Part shown: positions 23,353 through 30,508 of the stretch, piece after piece
How positions within the stretch are numbered: the first letter of the stretch is position 1
Layout of the letters: each line of letters begins with the position of its first letter
Origin: Acidimicrobiales bacterium
GTDB lineage: Bacteria > Actinomycetota > Acidimicrobiia > Acidimicrobiales > UBA8190
Length of the DNA: 32,343 bases
Direction: 5' to 3'
NCBI GenBank assembly: GCA_031292675.1
Contig: JARLGQ010000355.1
Span: 1-32,343 of the forward strand
The notes under the pieces: model-generated
Databases searched by the model: none
Told to the model about the DNA's origin: nothing
What the model saw: only the letters and a program-made list of their open reading frames with translations
Program-made: the position numbers and the translations under genes

Positions 23353-24041
23353 ACGAGTTCCAAGAGGTTGGGGTCGAGCCAGGAGTGGAGCTTGGTCTGA
23401 GCAAGCCGGAGTCGCGACTTGGCGGTGCCCTCGGGGATGTCGAGAGCGACGGCCACCTCGCGATGGGTCAGGCCGCGGTAGTAGGCGAGCTCGACCGCCT
23501 CGCGTTGTTCGGCGGGAAGCCTTCCTATGGCGTCGCGCACGGCGTCGTGCAGCTCGGCGCACTCGGTCCGCTCGTCGGGCGACGCCTCGGCTTTCGGGTG
23601 CAGCCGGTGGTGCCGATGCTCTCGTTCGGTCCGGCGACCTTCACGGCGCAGTGCGTCGATGGCACGTCGCTGGGCGTGCACCCCCAGGTAGGCGCGCAGC
23701 GAGCCCCGTCGGGCGTCGAAGCGCTCGGGCTGTTGCCACAGGGTGACGAAGACTTCCTGGATGACGTCCTCGGCGGCCGACGGGTCCCCCGTCAGCCGGC
23801 GGGCCAGCCCGAACACGAGGGGGGCGTGTCGCTGCCACACTTCGGCCAGGGCCTCCTCGTCACCTGCGGCCAGCCTGGCCACGAGCACGGCGTCCCCCGA
23901 GTCCACGGCGCGCACCATATCTTCCCGCCGGGGCTTCTGCCGGGGCTTCTGCCGGGGCTTCTTCCGGGGCTTCTGCCGGGGAAGGACCCGGGGGCCGGGC
24001 GCACAGGGCGGGGCCGGACGCTCGCGTGTGAGCACCATCAC
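23349..24041 (-). CDS. ECF-family RNA polymerase sigma factor
   Basis: A 230-residue sigma factor. Region 2 (HAPLVFGLARRLTGD, then AEDVIQEVFVTLWQQ and the L-R-A-Y-L-G-V-H-A-Q-R-R-A-I-D segment) binds the -10 box and core polymerase. Region 4 (LPAEQREAVELAYYRGLTHR, EVAVALDIPEGTAKSR) carries the -35-binding helix-turn-helix. An N-terminal 41-residue extension is rich in Pro, Lys and Arg and made of repeats (KPRQKPRQ). If translation starts instead at ATG 23918 (MVRAVDSGD), which has GGAAG 2 nt upstream, the extension is not translated and the length is that of a typical ECF factor. The gene is coupled by ATGA to the MDMPI gene and heads the operon that ends with the dehalogenase-like gene. Confidence 0.9.
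   Translation of the reverse strand: MMVLTRERPAPPCAPGPRVLPRQKPRKKPRQKPRQKPRREDMVRAVDSGDAVLVARLAAGDEEALAEVWQRHAPLVFGLARRLTGDPSAAEDVIQEVFVTLWQQPERFDARRGSLRAYLGVHAQRRAIDALRREGRRTEREHRHHRLHPKAEASPDERTECAELHDAVRDAIGRLPAEQREAVELAYYRGLTHREVAVALDIPEGTAKSRLRLAQTKLHSWLDPNLLELV
23929..23976 (-). repeat. 12-nt tandem repeat in the sigma factor N-terminus
   Basis: Four 12-nt units of CGGGGCTTCTGC (plus-strand reading), the third with one substitution. On the minus strand they keep the reading frame and encode repeated K-P-R-Q/K. They lie within the N-terminal extension of the ECF sigma factor, or just upstream of it if ATG 23918 is the start. Confidence 0.9.
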
Positions 24042-24167
24042 GGCGACGCCCTCAGTTTTCCTGCGTGCTCAGCCGGTCGTGCCAGGCGTCGGGCTCGGTG
24101 CACGGAGGCTCCCCTCGGCTCGCTCCGGTGCGGTCGTTTCGTCTTCGTCGCCCACGGCCAGCTCGGA

Positions 24168-24797
24168 TCACGGCGGCCCCGAGTCGTCGGGAATCAGCTG
24201 GTCGCCGTCACCAACGAAGGGGATGAGCTTCTTCGTCCGGGCGCAGTAGTCGTCGTAGTCCGGGAGCTCGCGTCGGAGCAGCTCTTCTTCGGCTGCCATG
24301 CGCCGGTGGTAGGCCGTGCCCATGAGCGCACCGACGAGGGCCACGACGAGCAGGCTCGATGACGTGAGCGCGAACCCGGTCCAGATCAGGAGCGAGCCGG
24401 CGTAGCCGGGGTGGCGGACGAGGCGGTACGGACCGGTGTCGACGACCGACTGACCCGTCTCGGTGCGCAGCGTCCGCGAGTAGGAGCGCCCCAGCGTCCG
24501 CATCGCCCACAACCGCGCCCCGAGCCCCACGGCTTGGAGCACCACCCCGGCAGGGGCGGCCCGGCGGGGCAGCGGGAGCAACGCCGAGTGCCGCAGCACC
24601 GGGGCCAGGGACGATGCCAGTGCGTAGGCGCCCACGATCATGCCGGTGGTGCCTCGGTCGTCGCCCGACGCGTCGAGGCTCGAAGCCCCGCCCCCACGGC
24701 GGGTCGTGGCCTCCAGCACGAAGAAGCCCGTCACGCCCGCGTAGCCGGCCACGAGCCACAGGCCCGACACCCGGGAGCCCTCGCCGCCATCCCGCAC
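24168..24797 (-). CDS. isoprenylcysteine carboxyl methyltransferase-like membrane protein
   Basis: A 209-residue integral membrane protein of the ICMT/NnrU-like family, which methylates small lipids, isoprenoids or phospholipids with S-adenosylmethionine. The hallmark is VVDTGPYRLVRHPGYAGSLL at about residues 118-137, followed by a transmembrane segment and a C-terminal E-E-E-L-L-R-R-E-L-P-D-Y-D-D-Y-C motif that binds the cofactor. Four to five hydrophobic helices are visible (about residues 13-30, 50-68, 80-97, 135-165). GTG starts at 24797 and at a downstream codon (VSGLWL) are both possible. It lies 126 nt upstream of the sigma factor gene on the same strand, possibly outside that operon. 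Confidence 0.85.
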   Translation of the reverse strand: MRDGGEGSRVSGLWLVAGYAGVTGFFVLEATTRRGGGASSLDASGDDRGTTGMIVGAYALASSLAPVLRHSALLPLPRRAAPAGVVLQAVGLGARLWAMRTLGRSYSRTLRTETGQSVVDTGPYRLVRHPGYAGSLLIWTGFALTSSSLLVVALVGALMGTAYHRRMAAEEELLRRELPDYDDYCARTKKLIPFVGDGDQLIPDDSGPP

Positions 24798-24901
24798 GGA
24801 TCAGAGCATGGCACCCGTAGCCCGAACCGCGGAGATCGGGTGAACCGTGGGGGCCACGGGTGGCGAAGACCAGGGGAGAAGACGATCGGAAAGGGGATCC
24901 C

Positions 24902-25306
24902 ATGAGCGCGGACGACAACATCAAGACCATTCAGGCGATCTACGAGGCGTTCGGTCGGGGGGACGTCGGAGCCATCCTCGACGCCGTGACCGACGACGTG
25001 GACTGGGCTTCGGACACCAGCTCCACGGTGGCGCCGTGGTACGGGGTCAAGCACGGCAAGGAAGGCGTCACCTCGTTCTTCGAGGCCTTCGGGTCCACCA
25101 TGGAGGTCGACGAGTTCACTCCCTTCACCTTCGCCGCCAACGAGGACGCCGTGTTCACCGTGGTGCGCTTTCGGGCGAGGCCCCGCGCTACCGGCAAGCC
25201 GGTGTCGATGAACCTGCACCATTACTTCCGGTTCCGGGGCGGCAAGATCGACTACTACCGCGGCACCGAGGACAGCGCGCAGACCGAGGCCGCCCTCCGG
25301 TCCTGA
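24902..25306 (+). CDS. NTF2/SnoaL-like protein
   Basis: A 134-residue NTF2-fold protein of the nuclear-transport-factor-like, ketosteroid-isomerase type: I-Q-A-I-Y-E-A-F-G-R-G-D at the N-terminus, W-Y-G-V-K-H-G-K-E-G-V in the middle and H-H-Y-F-R-F-R-G-G-K-I-D-Y-Y-R near the C-terminus. It starts at ATG 24902, with AAAGGGG 6 nt upstream. It is flanked by a divergent ICMT-like gene and by a hairpin at its 3' side. It is the third NTF2/SnoaL-like gene in the window, after those at 2093 and 21924, and is not closely similar to either. Function unknown. Confidence 0.8.
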   Translation: MSADDNIKTIQAIYEAFGRGDVGAILDAVTDDVDWASDTSSTVAPWYGVKHGKEGVTSFFEAFGSTMEVDEFTPFTFAANEDAVFTVVRFRARPRATGKPVSMNLHHYFRFRGGKIDYYRGTEDSAQTEAALRS

Positions 25307-25370
25307 GGACGACCGGCCACCTCGTCGTCGCCACACCGTGAGGGCCCCCTGACCGACCGGAGCCTCTGAA

Positions 25371-25408
25371 GGCGCCCCGCCGGCCCGCCCTCGCCGGTGG
25401 CGGGCGCC
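25371..25408 (+). terminator. candidate terminator hairpin
   Basis: An imperfect GC-rich inverted repeat: GGCGCCC on the left pairs with GGGCGCC on the right, with further partial pairing inside. There is no T-tract. It follows the NTF2-like gene by 64 nt and sits directly before the TACCCT box of the next unit, so it may end the upstream transcript. Confidence 0.4.
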
Positions 25409-25414
25409 TACCCT
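25409..25414 (+). promoter_or_regulatory. candidate leaderless -10 box (TACCCT)
   Basis: TACCCT ends 8 nt before ATG 25423 of the 13-codon leader ORF. The spacing suggests a leaderless transcript that starts with the leader ORF rather than with the transporter gene at 25472. Confidence 0.45.
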
Positions 25415-25422
25415 TGGGTGTG

Positions 25423-25464
25423 ATGACGACGCGCCAACCAGGACGTCCCGGGGACACTCGGTAG
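25423..25464 (+). CDS. 13-codon leader ORF upstream of the membrane protein gene
   Basis: ATG to TAG, encoding MTTRQPGRPGDTR. It lies 7 nt upstream of the GTG start (25472) of the membrane protein and 8 nt downstream of a TACCCT box, so on a leaderless transcript it would be translated first. Its arginine and proline codons could matter for attenuation or reinitiation control of the next gene, but no such mechanism is shown. Confidence 0.4.
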   Translation: MTTRQPGRPGDTR

Positions 25465-25471
25465 GGCTGTC

Positions 25472-26221
25472 GTGCGCAGCGCCAACATCGTCCTCCTGGT
25501 GTCGGTCTTCCTGGCCAGCGCGGTCGAGATGGTAGAGGCGCTGACTGTCGTGGTCGCCGTGGGGGTGACCCGGGGCTGGCGGTCCGCTCTCGAGGGAGCC
25601 GCGGTCGCCCTCACCACCCTGGCCGCTCTGGTCGTCGCCATCGGGCCCGCCCTCGTGCACTACGTGCCCCTGAACGGCCTGCGGATCGCGGTCGGCGCGC
25701 TGTTGCTCGTGTTCGGGCTGCAGTGGCTGCGCAAGGCGCTGCTGCGCGCCAGCGGCCTCAAGGACAAGCACGACGAGGACGCCATCTTCACCGAGCAGGT
25801 GGCCGAGCTCGAGGCCTCTGCCCGGCCTGCCAAGGGCCGTGACTCCACCGCGTTCGCCGTCGCCTTCAAAGGGGTGTTCCTCGAGGGCCTCGAGGTGGTC
25901 GTGATCGTCCTCACCCTGGGCGCTGCCGATCACCGCCTCGGTCTCGCCGCCGTCGGTGCCGGGGCCGCCGTCGTGGTGGTGGCGGGGGTGGGAGCCGTCG
26001 TGTCCCGCCACCTGGCCGGGGTGCCCGAGAACGCCATGAAGATGGCCGTGGGCATCATGCTGGTCAGCTTCGGCACCTTCTGGGCGGGCGAGGGCGTGGG
26101 AGTGCACTGGCCCGGGGGCGAGGTCGCCCTTCCCGTGCTGGTGGGGGTGTACGCCGTGGTGGCATGGGCGACGGTGTCGGTCGTGGGACGAGGGGAACGG
26201 GCCGGTGTCGAGGTTGCCTGA
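25472..26221 (+). CDS. membrane protein with paired E-x-x-E motifs, transporter-like
   Basis: A 249-residue integral membrane protein with two related halves. Each opens with a membrane helix bearing paired acidic residues: SAVEMVEALTVVVAVG (about residues 16-31) and V-F-L-E-G-L-E-V-V-V-I-V-L-T-L-G (about 135-150). The E-x-x-E placement resembles the iron permease FTR1 and LysE/TMEM165-type metal and amino-acid transporters, so a divalent-metal or related transport role is inferred. About six hydrophobic segments are visible, with a charged loop (KDKHDEDAIFTEQVAEL) between halves. The start is GTG 25472. The small membrane protein gene follows 28 nt after its stop. Confidence 0.75.
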   Translation: MRSANIVLLVSVFLASAVEMVEALTVVVAVGVTRGWRSALEGAAVALTTLAALVVAIGPALVHYVPLNGLRIAVGALLLVFGLQWLRKALLRASGLKDKHDEDAIFTEQVAELEASARPAKGRDSTAFAVAFKGVFLEGLEVVVIVLTLGAADHRLGLAAVGAGAAVVVVAGVGAVVSRHLAGVPENAMKMAVGIMLVSFGTFWAGEGVGVHWPGGEVALPVLVGVYAVVAWATVSVVGRGERAGVEVA

Positions 26222-26249
26222 CCGGCGCCCGGGAGGGGAACGAACCCCG

Positions 26250-26495
26250 GTGTCCCTGGTGCGCCGCTACGGGTCCGCGTTCGGCCGGTTCTGGTGGGAG
26301 TTCCTGGTGGGGGACACCCCCGAGCTCCTGCTCGGCGCGGCACTGGTCGTGGTGGTGGGAGCCGTGCTCGCCCACCAAGGTGTGGCGCGCCCCGTGGTGG
26401 TGGCCGCCATGCCGGTGCTCGTGATCGCGCTGCTCGGGGCATCGGTGCGACGCGCCCAGCGGGCGGGCCGTCCGCCTCGGCGGCCCGGAGGGTAG
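26250..26495 (+). CDS. small two-helix membrane protein
   Basis: An 81-residue protein with two hydrophobic helices (about residues 25-42 and 47-64) and a basic C-terminus (RRAQRAGRPPRRPGG). I recognise no family. The start is GTG 26250, with GGGAGGGG 11 nt upstream; a GTG at 26205 in the same frame would overlap the upstream gene. It follows the E-x-x-E membrane protein gene and may work with it. Its 3' end is 12 nt from the convergent sulfatase gene. Confidence 0.7.
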   Translation: MSLVRRYGSAFGRFWWEFLVGDTPELLLGAALVVVVGAVLAHQGVARPVVVAAMPVLVIALLGASVRRAQRAGRPPRRPGG

Positions 26496-26507
26496 GAGCG
26501 CCGGCGG

Positions 26508-28820
26508 CTATTGCCGGGCCAGGGCGAAGTGGGCGTCGGCCTCGGGGTCGGCGAAGGGCGGTCCGTCGACGTCGATGACCACCCGGAGGATGCGCCCGGT
26601 GAACTCGAAGGGCGCGGCGTACCGGCGCGACACGGGGACGCCGTCGCTGTAGCCGCACGTGAGCCCGGCACCGCTGATCGAGAAGCGCATGGGCGTGAAG
26701 CGGGGGATCGTCCCTTCGCCGACCTCGACGCCGTCGACGAGCAGCCGGCCGGTCCCGGCGTGGTCGGCGGTCCTCGTGAACGCGAAGGCCACCTCGTGTC
26801 GCCCGGGAGTGACGGGGGGAACGTCCGCGTCCGCCTCGATGTGGTGCTCCTCGAGGCTCACGAAGTTGTGGACGTACGCGGGCCGGCCCTCCACCATGTA
26901 GAGAGCCCACCCCCCGAGGCCCGAGCCCTGGGAGACGAGCACGCCGCTCGCCTCCGGAGACGGCGCGGGTCCACCGGCCCCGGCGCGATCCCCGGGGATC
27001 TCGAGCTCGGCGCGCACGACGTGGGGACGGTTGCGGATGTTCACCGCCACCATCTCCGGGACCGGGGAGGCCCCCGGGTAGTAGACGTAGCGCGTGCGCG
27101 GCTGCACGGGGGGAGGCCGCTCCAACACGAACGCCGAGAAGGGACGGTTGTCGAGGGGGAGGACCTGGTGTCGCTCGGCCTCCTCCCACCACAGCCCCAT
27201 CATCTCGCGCAGCTTGTCCGGCTGCACCGCCGCCAGGTCGCGGCACTCCGAGGCATCCTCGGCCACGTGGTACAGCTCCCAGACGTCGTCGTCGAACGCG
27301 ACCCGAGTGTCCTGGATGGGGTGATACGTGACCGCCTTCCACCCGTCGTGGTAGATCGCCCGGCATCCGAACATCTCGTAGTACTGGGTGGCGTGGCGGC
27401 TCGGCACGCCGGCGTCGTCGAAGCAGTACGCGAAGGCGGTGCCCTCCACGGGGCTCTGCTCGACACCGCCCAGAGTGGCCGGCGACTCGATCCCGAGGGA
27501 TTCGAGGACGGTGGGGTAGATGTCCACGGCGTGGACGTACTGGCGACGGGTCTCACCCCGGGCCCGCATACCGCCCGGCCAGCGCACGATGAGCGGGTCG
27601 GCGACACCACCTTCGTGGGTCTCGCGCTTCCAGCGCTTGAACGGTGTGTTGCCGGCCACCGTCCATCCCCATGGATAATTGTTGTGGCACCACGGGCCGC
27701 CGATCTCGTCGATGCGGGCCAGGCCCTCCTCCACCGTGCGGGGCGCCATGTTCCACGGGCGCACGTCGTTCACCGACCCCGTGGGGCCTCCCTCGGAGCT
27801 GGCGCCGTTGTCCGACAGCACCACCACCATGGTGTTGTCGAGGTCGCCGGTCTCCTCGAGGAAGCCGAGCAGCCGCCCGATGTGGTGGTCGGTATGGCTC
27901 AGGAACCCCGCGAACGCCTCCATGTACCGGGCGTAGAGGCGTCGTGCGTCGGGCGAGAGCGAGTCCCACGCCGGCACCCAGTCCGGCCGGGGGGACAATT
28001 CGGTGCCGGGGGGCAGCACGCCGGACTGCAGCTGTCGGGCCAGCGTGGCCCGGCGCCATTTGTCCCAGCCGCCGTCGAACGCCCCCCGGTAGCGCTCGAT
28101 CCACGGCGCGGGCGCCTGGTGTGGGGCGTGGCACGCCCCGGGACAGAAGTAGAGGAAGAACGGCTTGTCGGGGTCGACGGCGCGCAGGCCCTTTACGAGC
28201 CCGAGGGCGTGGTCCACGAGGTCCTCGGTGAGGTGGTAGCCGTCCTCGGGGCGCCGTGGCGGAGGGACCTGGTGGTTGTCGGCGACGAGGGCGGGGACGT
28301 ACTGGTGCGTCTCGCCCTCCATGAAACCGTAGAAGCGCTCGAAGCCCCGGCCCAGCGGCCAGCGCGTCCGGGGGGCGGCCTCGTGGCACTCGTCTTCGGG
28401 CGTGAGGTGCCACTTGCCCACGGCCCAGGTCGAGAAACCACGCTCCACCAGCACCTCCGACAGCAGGCCGTTGGACTTCGGGATGCGGGAGTCGTAGCCC
28501 GGGAACCCCGTGGCCAGCTCGACGATCCGGCCCATGCCGTTGGAGTGGTGGTTGCGGCCGGTGAGGACACAGGCTCGCGTGGGTGAGCACAACGAGGTGG
28601 TGTGGAAGTTCGTGAACCGCAAGCCCTCGGCGGCCAGGCCGTCGAGCACGGGCGTGTCGATGTCGGAGCCGAAGCAGCCCAGCTGGGCGAACCCGACGTC
28701 GTCGAGCACGATGATCACGACGTTGGGCGTCGCCGGATCGGCGCGTCGCATCTCGGGCCACCACGGGGTCGACTCCGAGTAGTCGCGCCCGATCACCCCT
28801 TCGAACTGACCTCGTTCCAT
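26508..28820 (-). CDS. arylsulfatase (type I, formylglycine-dependent)
   Basis: A 770-residue sulfatase that hydrolyses sulfate esters. The N-terminal metal site is VVIIVLDDVGFAQLGCFG (about residues 33-50). The formylglycine precursor is Cys78 in LCSPTRACVLTGR, matching C-x-P-x-R. Further on are GKWHL, H-A-P-H-Q-A-P and LSDNGASSEGG (metal-binding Asp-Asn). The C-terminal domain of about 150 residues (from about 610) is a beta-sandwich (F-S-I-S-G-A-G-L-T-C-G-Y-S-D-G) typical of long arylsulfatases. The start is ATG 28820, preceded by AGGGGG 5 nt upstream. No signal peptide is evident, so it should be cytoplasmic. It lies downstream of an acyl-CoA ligase and thiolase, suggesting a sulfated lipid or sterol as substrate. 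Confidence 0.92.
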   Translation of the reverse strand: MERGQFEGVIGRDYSESTPWWPEMRRADPATPNVVIIVLDDVGFAQLGCFGSDIDTPVLDGLAAEGLRFTNFHTTSLCSPTRACVLTGRNHHSNGMGRIVELATGFPGYDSRIPKSNGLLSEVLVERGFSTWAVGKWHLTPEDECHEAAPRTRWPLGRGFERFYGFMEGETHQYVPALVADNHQVPPPRRPEDGYHLTEDLVDHALGLVKGLRAVDPDKPFFLYFCPGACHAPHQAPAPWIERYRGAFDGGWDKWRRATLARQLQSGVLPPGTELSPRPDWVPAWDSLSPDARRLYARYMEAFAGFLSHTDHHIGRLLGFLEETGDLDNTMVVVLSDNGASSEGGPTGSVNDVRPWNMAPRTVEEGLARIDEIGGPWCHNNYPWGWTVAGNTPFKRWKRETHEGGVADPLIVRWPGGMRARGETRRQYVHAVDIYPTVLESLGIESPATLGGVEQSPVEGTAFAYCFDDAGVPSRHATQYYEMFGCRAIYHDGWKAVTYHPIQDTRVAFDDDVWELYHVAEDASECRDLAAVQPDKLREMMGLWWEEAERHQVLPLDNRPFSAFVLERPPPVQPRTRYVYYPGASPVPEMVAVNIRNRPHVVRAELEIPGDRAGAGGPAPSPEASGVLVSQGSGLGGWALYMVEGRPAYVHNFVSLEEHHIEADADVPPVTPGRHEVAFAFTRTADHAGTGRLLVDGVEVGEGTIPRFTPMRFSISGAGLTCGYSDGVPVSRRYAAPFEFTGRILRVVIDVDGPPFADPEADAHFALARQ

Positions 28821-28917
28821 CGTTCCCCCTGTGGTCGGGCGCCCCACGGGCACCGATCGGGCGCGCTTGAGGACCCGCGGACCGTGGGAGCGGGCGTCGA
28901 GGGCCGCGCCGCCGGAG

Positions 28918-30477
28918 TCAGCCCCCAAAGGGCTTGTCCGCCAGCTCCTCGCGCAGCTTGTACTTGAGCACCTTGTTCAGAGTCTCGTTGCGGGGGAGGG
29001 CGTCGACCACCTCGAGCTGTTCGGGCACCTTCTGTTTCATGTGGTGCGCGGCCCGCAGGTGCGCCACCATCTCGTCGAAGCGCAGCGGCTCCGCGCCCTT
29101 GGCCGTCTCGACCACCGCGCACACACGTTCGCCGCGCTCGCGGTCGGGCAGGCCCACCACGGCCACGTCGCCCACCTTGGGGTGGGTGTAGAGGAGGTCT
29201 TCGATCTCCTTGGCCGAGATGTTCTCGCCCTTGCGGATGATGATGTCCTTGAGACGCCCGGTGAGCACGACATGGCCGTCGGGCCGCAGGTGCCCGACGT
29301 CGCCGGTCCGGAAGTAGCCCTGGTCGTCGAAGGACTCGGCGCTGAGGACCGGGTCGGTGTAGCCCTTGCACACCATGGCGCCCCGCACCCGCACCTCGCC
29401 GTCCACCCCGGTCGCGGCTTCGGTCTCCTCGAGGGTCACGATGCGGACCTCGGCGCCGAAGACCGGCTTGCCGACGGTGTGGGCCAGCTGGTCCTCGGAG
29501 TCCGACGGCGATCCCATGCAGATCATGGGGATCTCGGTCATGCCGTAGCCGTGGGCGACCACCACGCCGATCTCGCGGGCCACCTCGTGGAAGATCTCCG
29601 GCGGCATGGGCGCCCCCCCGCCTGTCAGGAGGCGCAGTGTCGGGATGATCTTCTTCCCCGGCTGCTTGCGCTGTTCGTTGAGATAGGCCATGTAGAAGGC
29701 GGTGCTCCCCCCGGCCATCGTGACCCCGTTGCGCGAGAACACCTCGACGGCGACATCGGGCACGAACGACTCGAGCAGCACGGTCGAGAAGCCGGTGGCG
29801 AGCACCGTGACGAGATAGTCGGGACCGGCGATGTGCGCGAAGGGGAAGGCGATGGACCCCACGTCCTGCTCGCTCAGCTCCACCGCCATGGCGAGGCCGC
29901 GGCCGCCGGTGACGAGCGTGGTGTCGGTGTGGCGCACGCCCTTGGGGTCGGAGGTGGTGCCCGAGGTGTAGTAGATCCAGCGGACCTGCTCGCCCCCCGG
30001 CGGCGGGGGAGCGGGAAGCGTGGCGGGGTCGCCCTCGGGGAGCGAGTCGTAGGCGACGACCACGGTCGGGGGCCGTTTCAGACCGGCGCCGATCGTGTCC
30101 GCCATGGCGACGTAGTCGAAGCCCTTCCACACGCCGGGGACGAAGAAGAACTCGGCCCCGGTCTGAGCCAGGGCGAAAGCCACCTCGCGCTCGCGGTAGA
30201 TGTGGATGATGGGGTTCTGCACCACGCCCAGGCGCGCCAGTGCCATCGACAGGACGATGGTCTCGATCCGGGTGGGAAGCTGCCACGACACCGCCGTCGA
30301 CGGGCCCACCCCCATGGCGTGCAGCCCGGCCGCGACGACTTCGCACCGGTCCCGGAACTCGCCGAAGGTGATCTCGCGGCCGGCCTCGTCGACCAGCATG
30401 CGATGGTCCCCGGACGCGGCCGCCCGGGCCTCGACGAGCTCCCACATCGAACCCACGTCGTAGATGACGCCGGCCAC
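28918..30477 (-). CDS. acyl-CoA synthetase (AMP-forming), FadD-like
   Basis: A 519-residue ANL-superfamily ligase that activates fatty, cyclic or steroid-derived acids to their CoA thioesters. The ATP-binding motif is YYTSGTTSDPKGVRHT at about residues 165-180; the A5 motif is HGYGMTEIP; the A7 Asp is in YFRTGDVG; the hinge is GRLKDIIIRKGENISAKEIE; and the catalytic Lys is in NKVLKYKLREEL. Relatives include cyclohexanecarboxylate-CoA ligase and FadD3-type enzymes. The start is GTG 30477, preceded by GGGGG 6 nt upstream; the frame is open to 30552 but would overlap the thiolase. It is 31 nt downstream of the thiolase gene and 97 nt upstream of the sulfatase, all on one strand. Confidence 0.92.
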   Translation of the reverse strand: MAGVIYDVGSMWELVEARAAASGDHRMLVDEAGREITFGEFRDRCEVVAAGLHAMGVGPSTAVSWQLPTRIETIVLSMALARLGVVQNPIIHIYREREVAFALAQTGAEFFFVPGVWKGFDYVAMADTIGAGLKRPPTVVVAYDSLPEGDPATLPAPPPPGGEQVRWIYYTSGTTSDPKGVRHTDTTLVTGGRGLAMAVELSEQDVGSIAFPFAHIAGPDYLVTVLATGFSTVLLESFVPDVAVEVFSRNGVTMAGGSTAFYMAYLNEQRKQPGKKIIPTLRLLTGGGAPMPPEIFHEVAREIGVVVAHGYGMTEIPMICMGSPSDSEDQLAHTVGKPVFGAEVRIVTLEETEAATGVDGEVRVRGAMVCKGYTDPVLSAESFDDQGYFRTGDVGHLRPDGHVVLTGRLKDIIIRKGENISAKEIEDLLYTHPKVGDVAVVGLPDRERGERVCAVVETAKGAEPLRFDEMVAHLRAAHHMKQKVPEQLEVVDALPRNETLNKVLKYKLREELADKPFGG

Positions 30478-30508
30478 GCCGATCCCCCTCTGTCCCGGAC
30501 GTGCCCGT

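Noticed and set aside
26511-28586. 691-residue open frame antisense to the sulfatase
   Set aside because: A mirror effect of high third-position GC; no domain, and the sulfatase is clear on the other strand.
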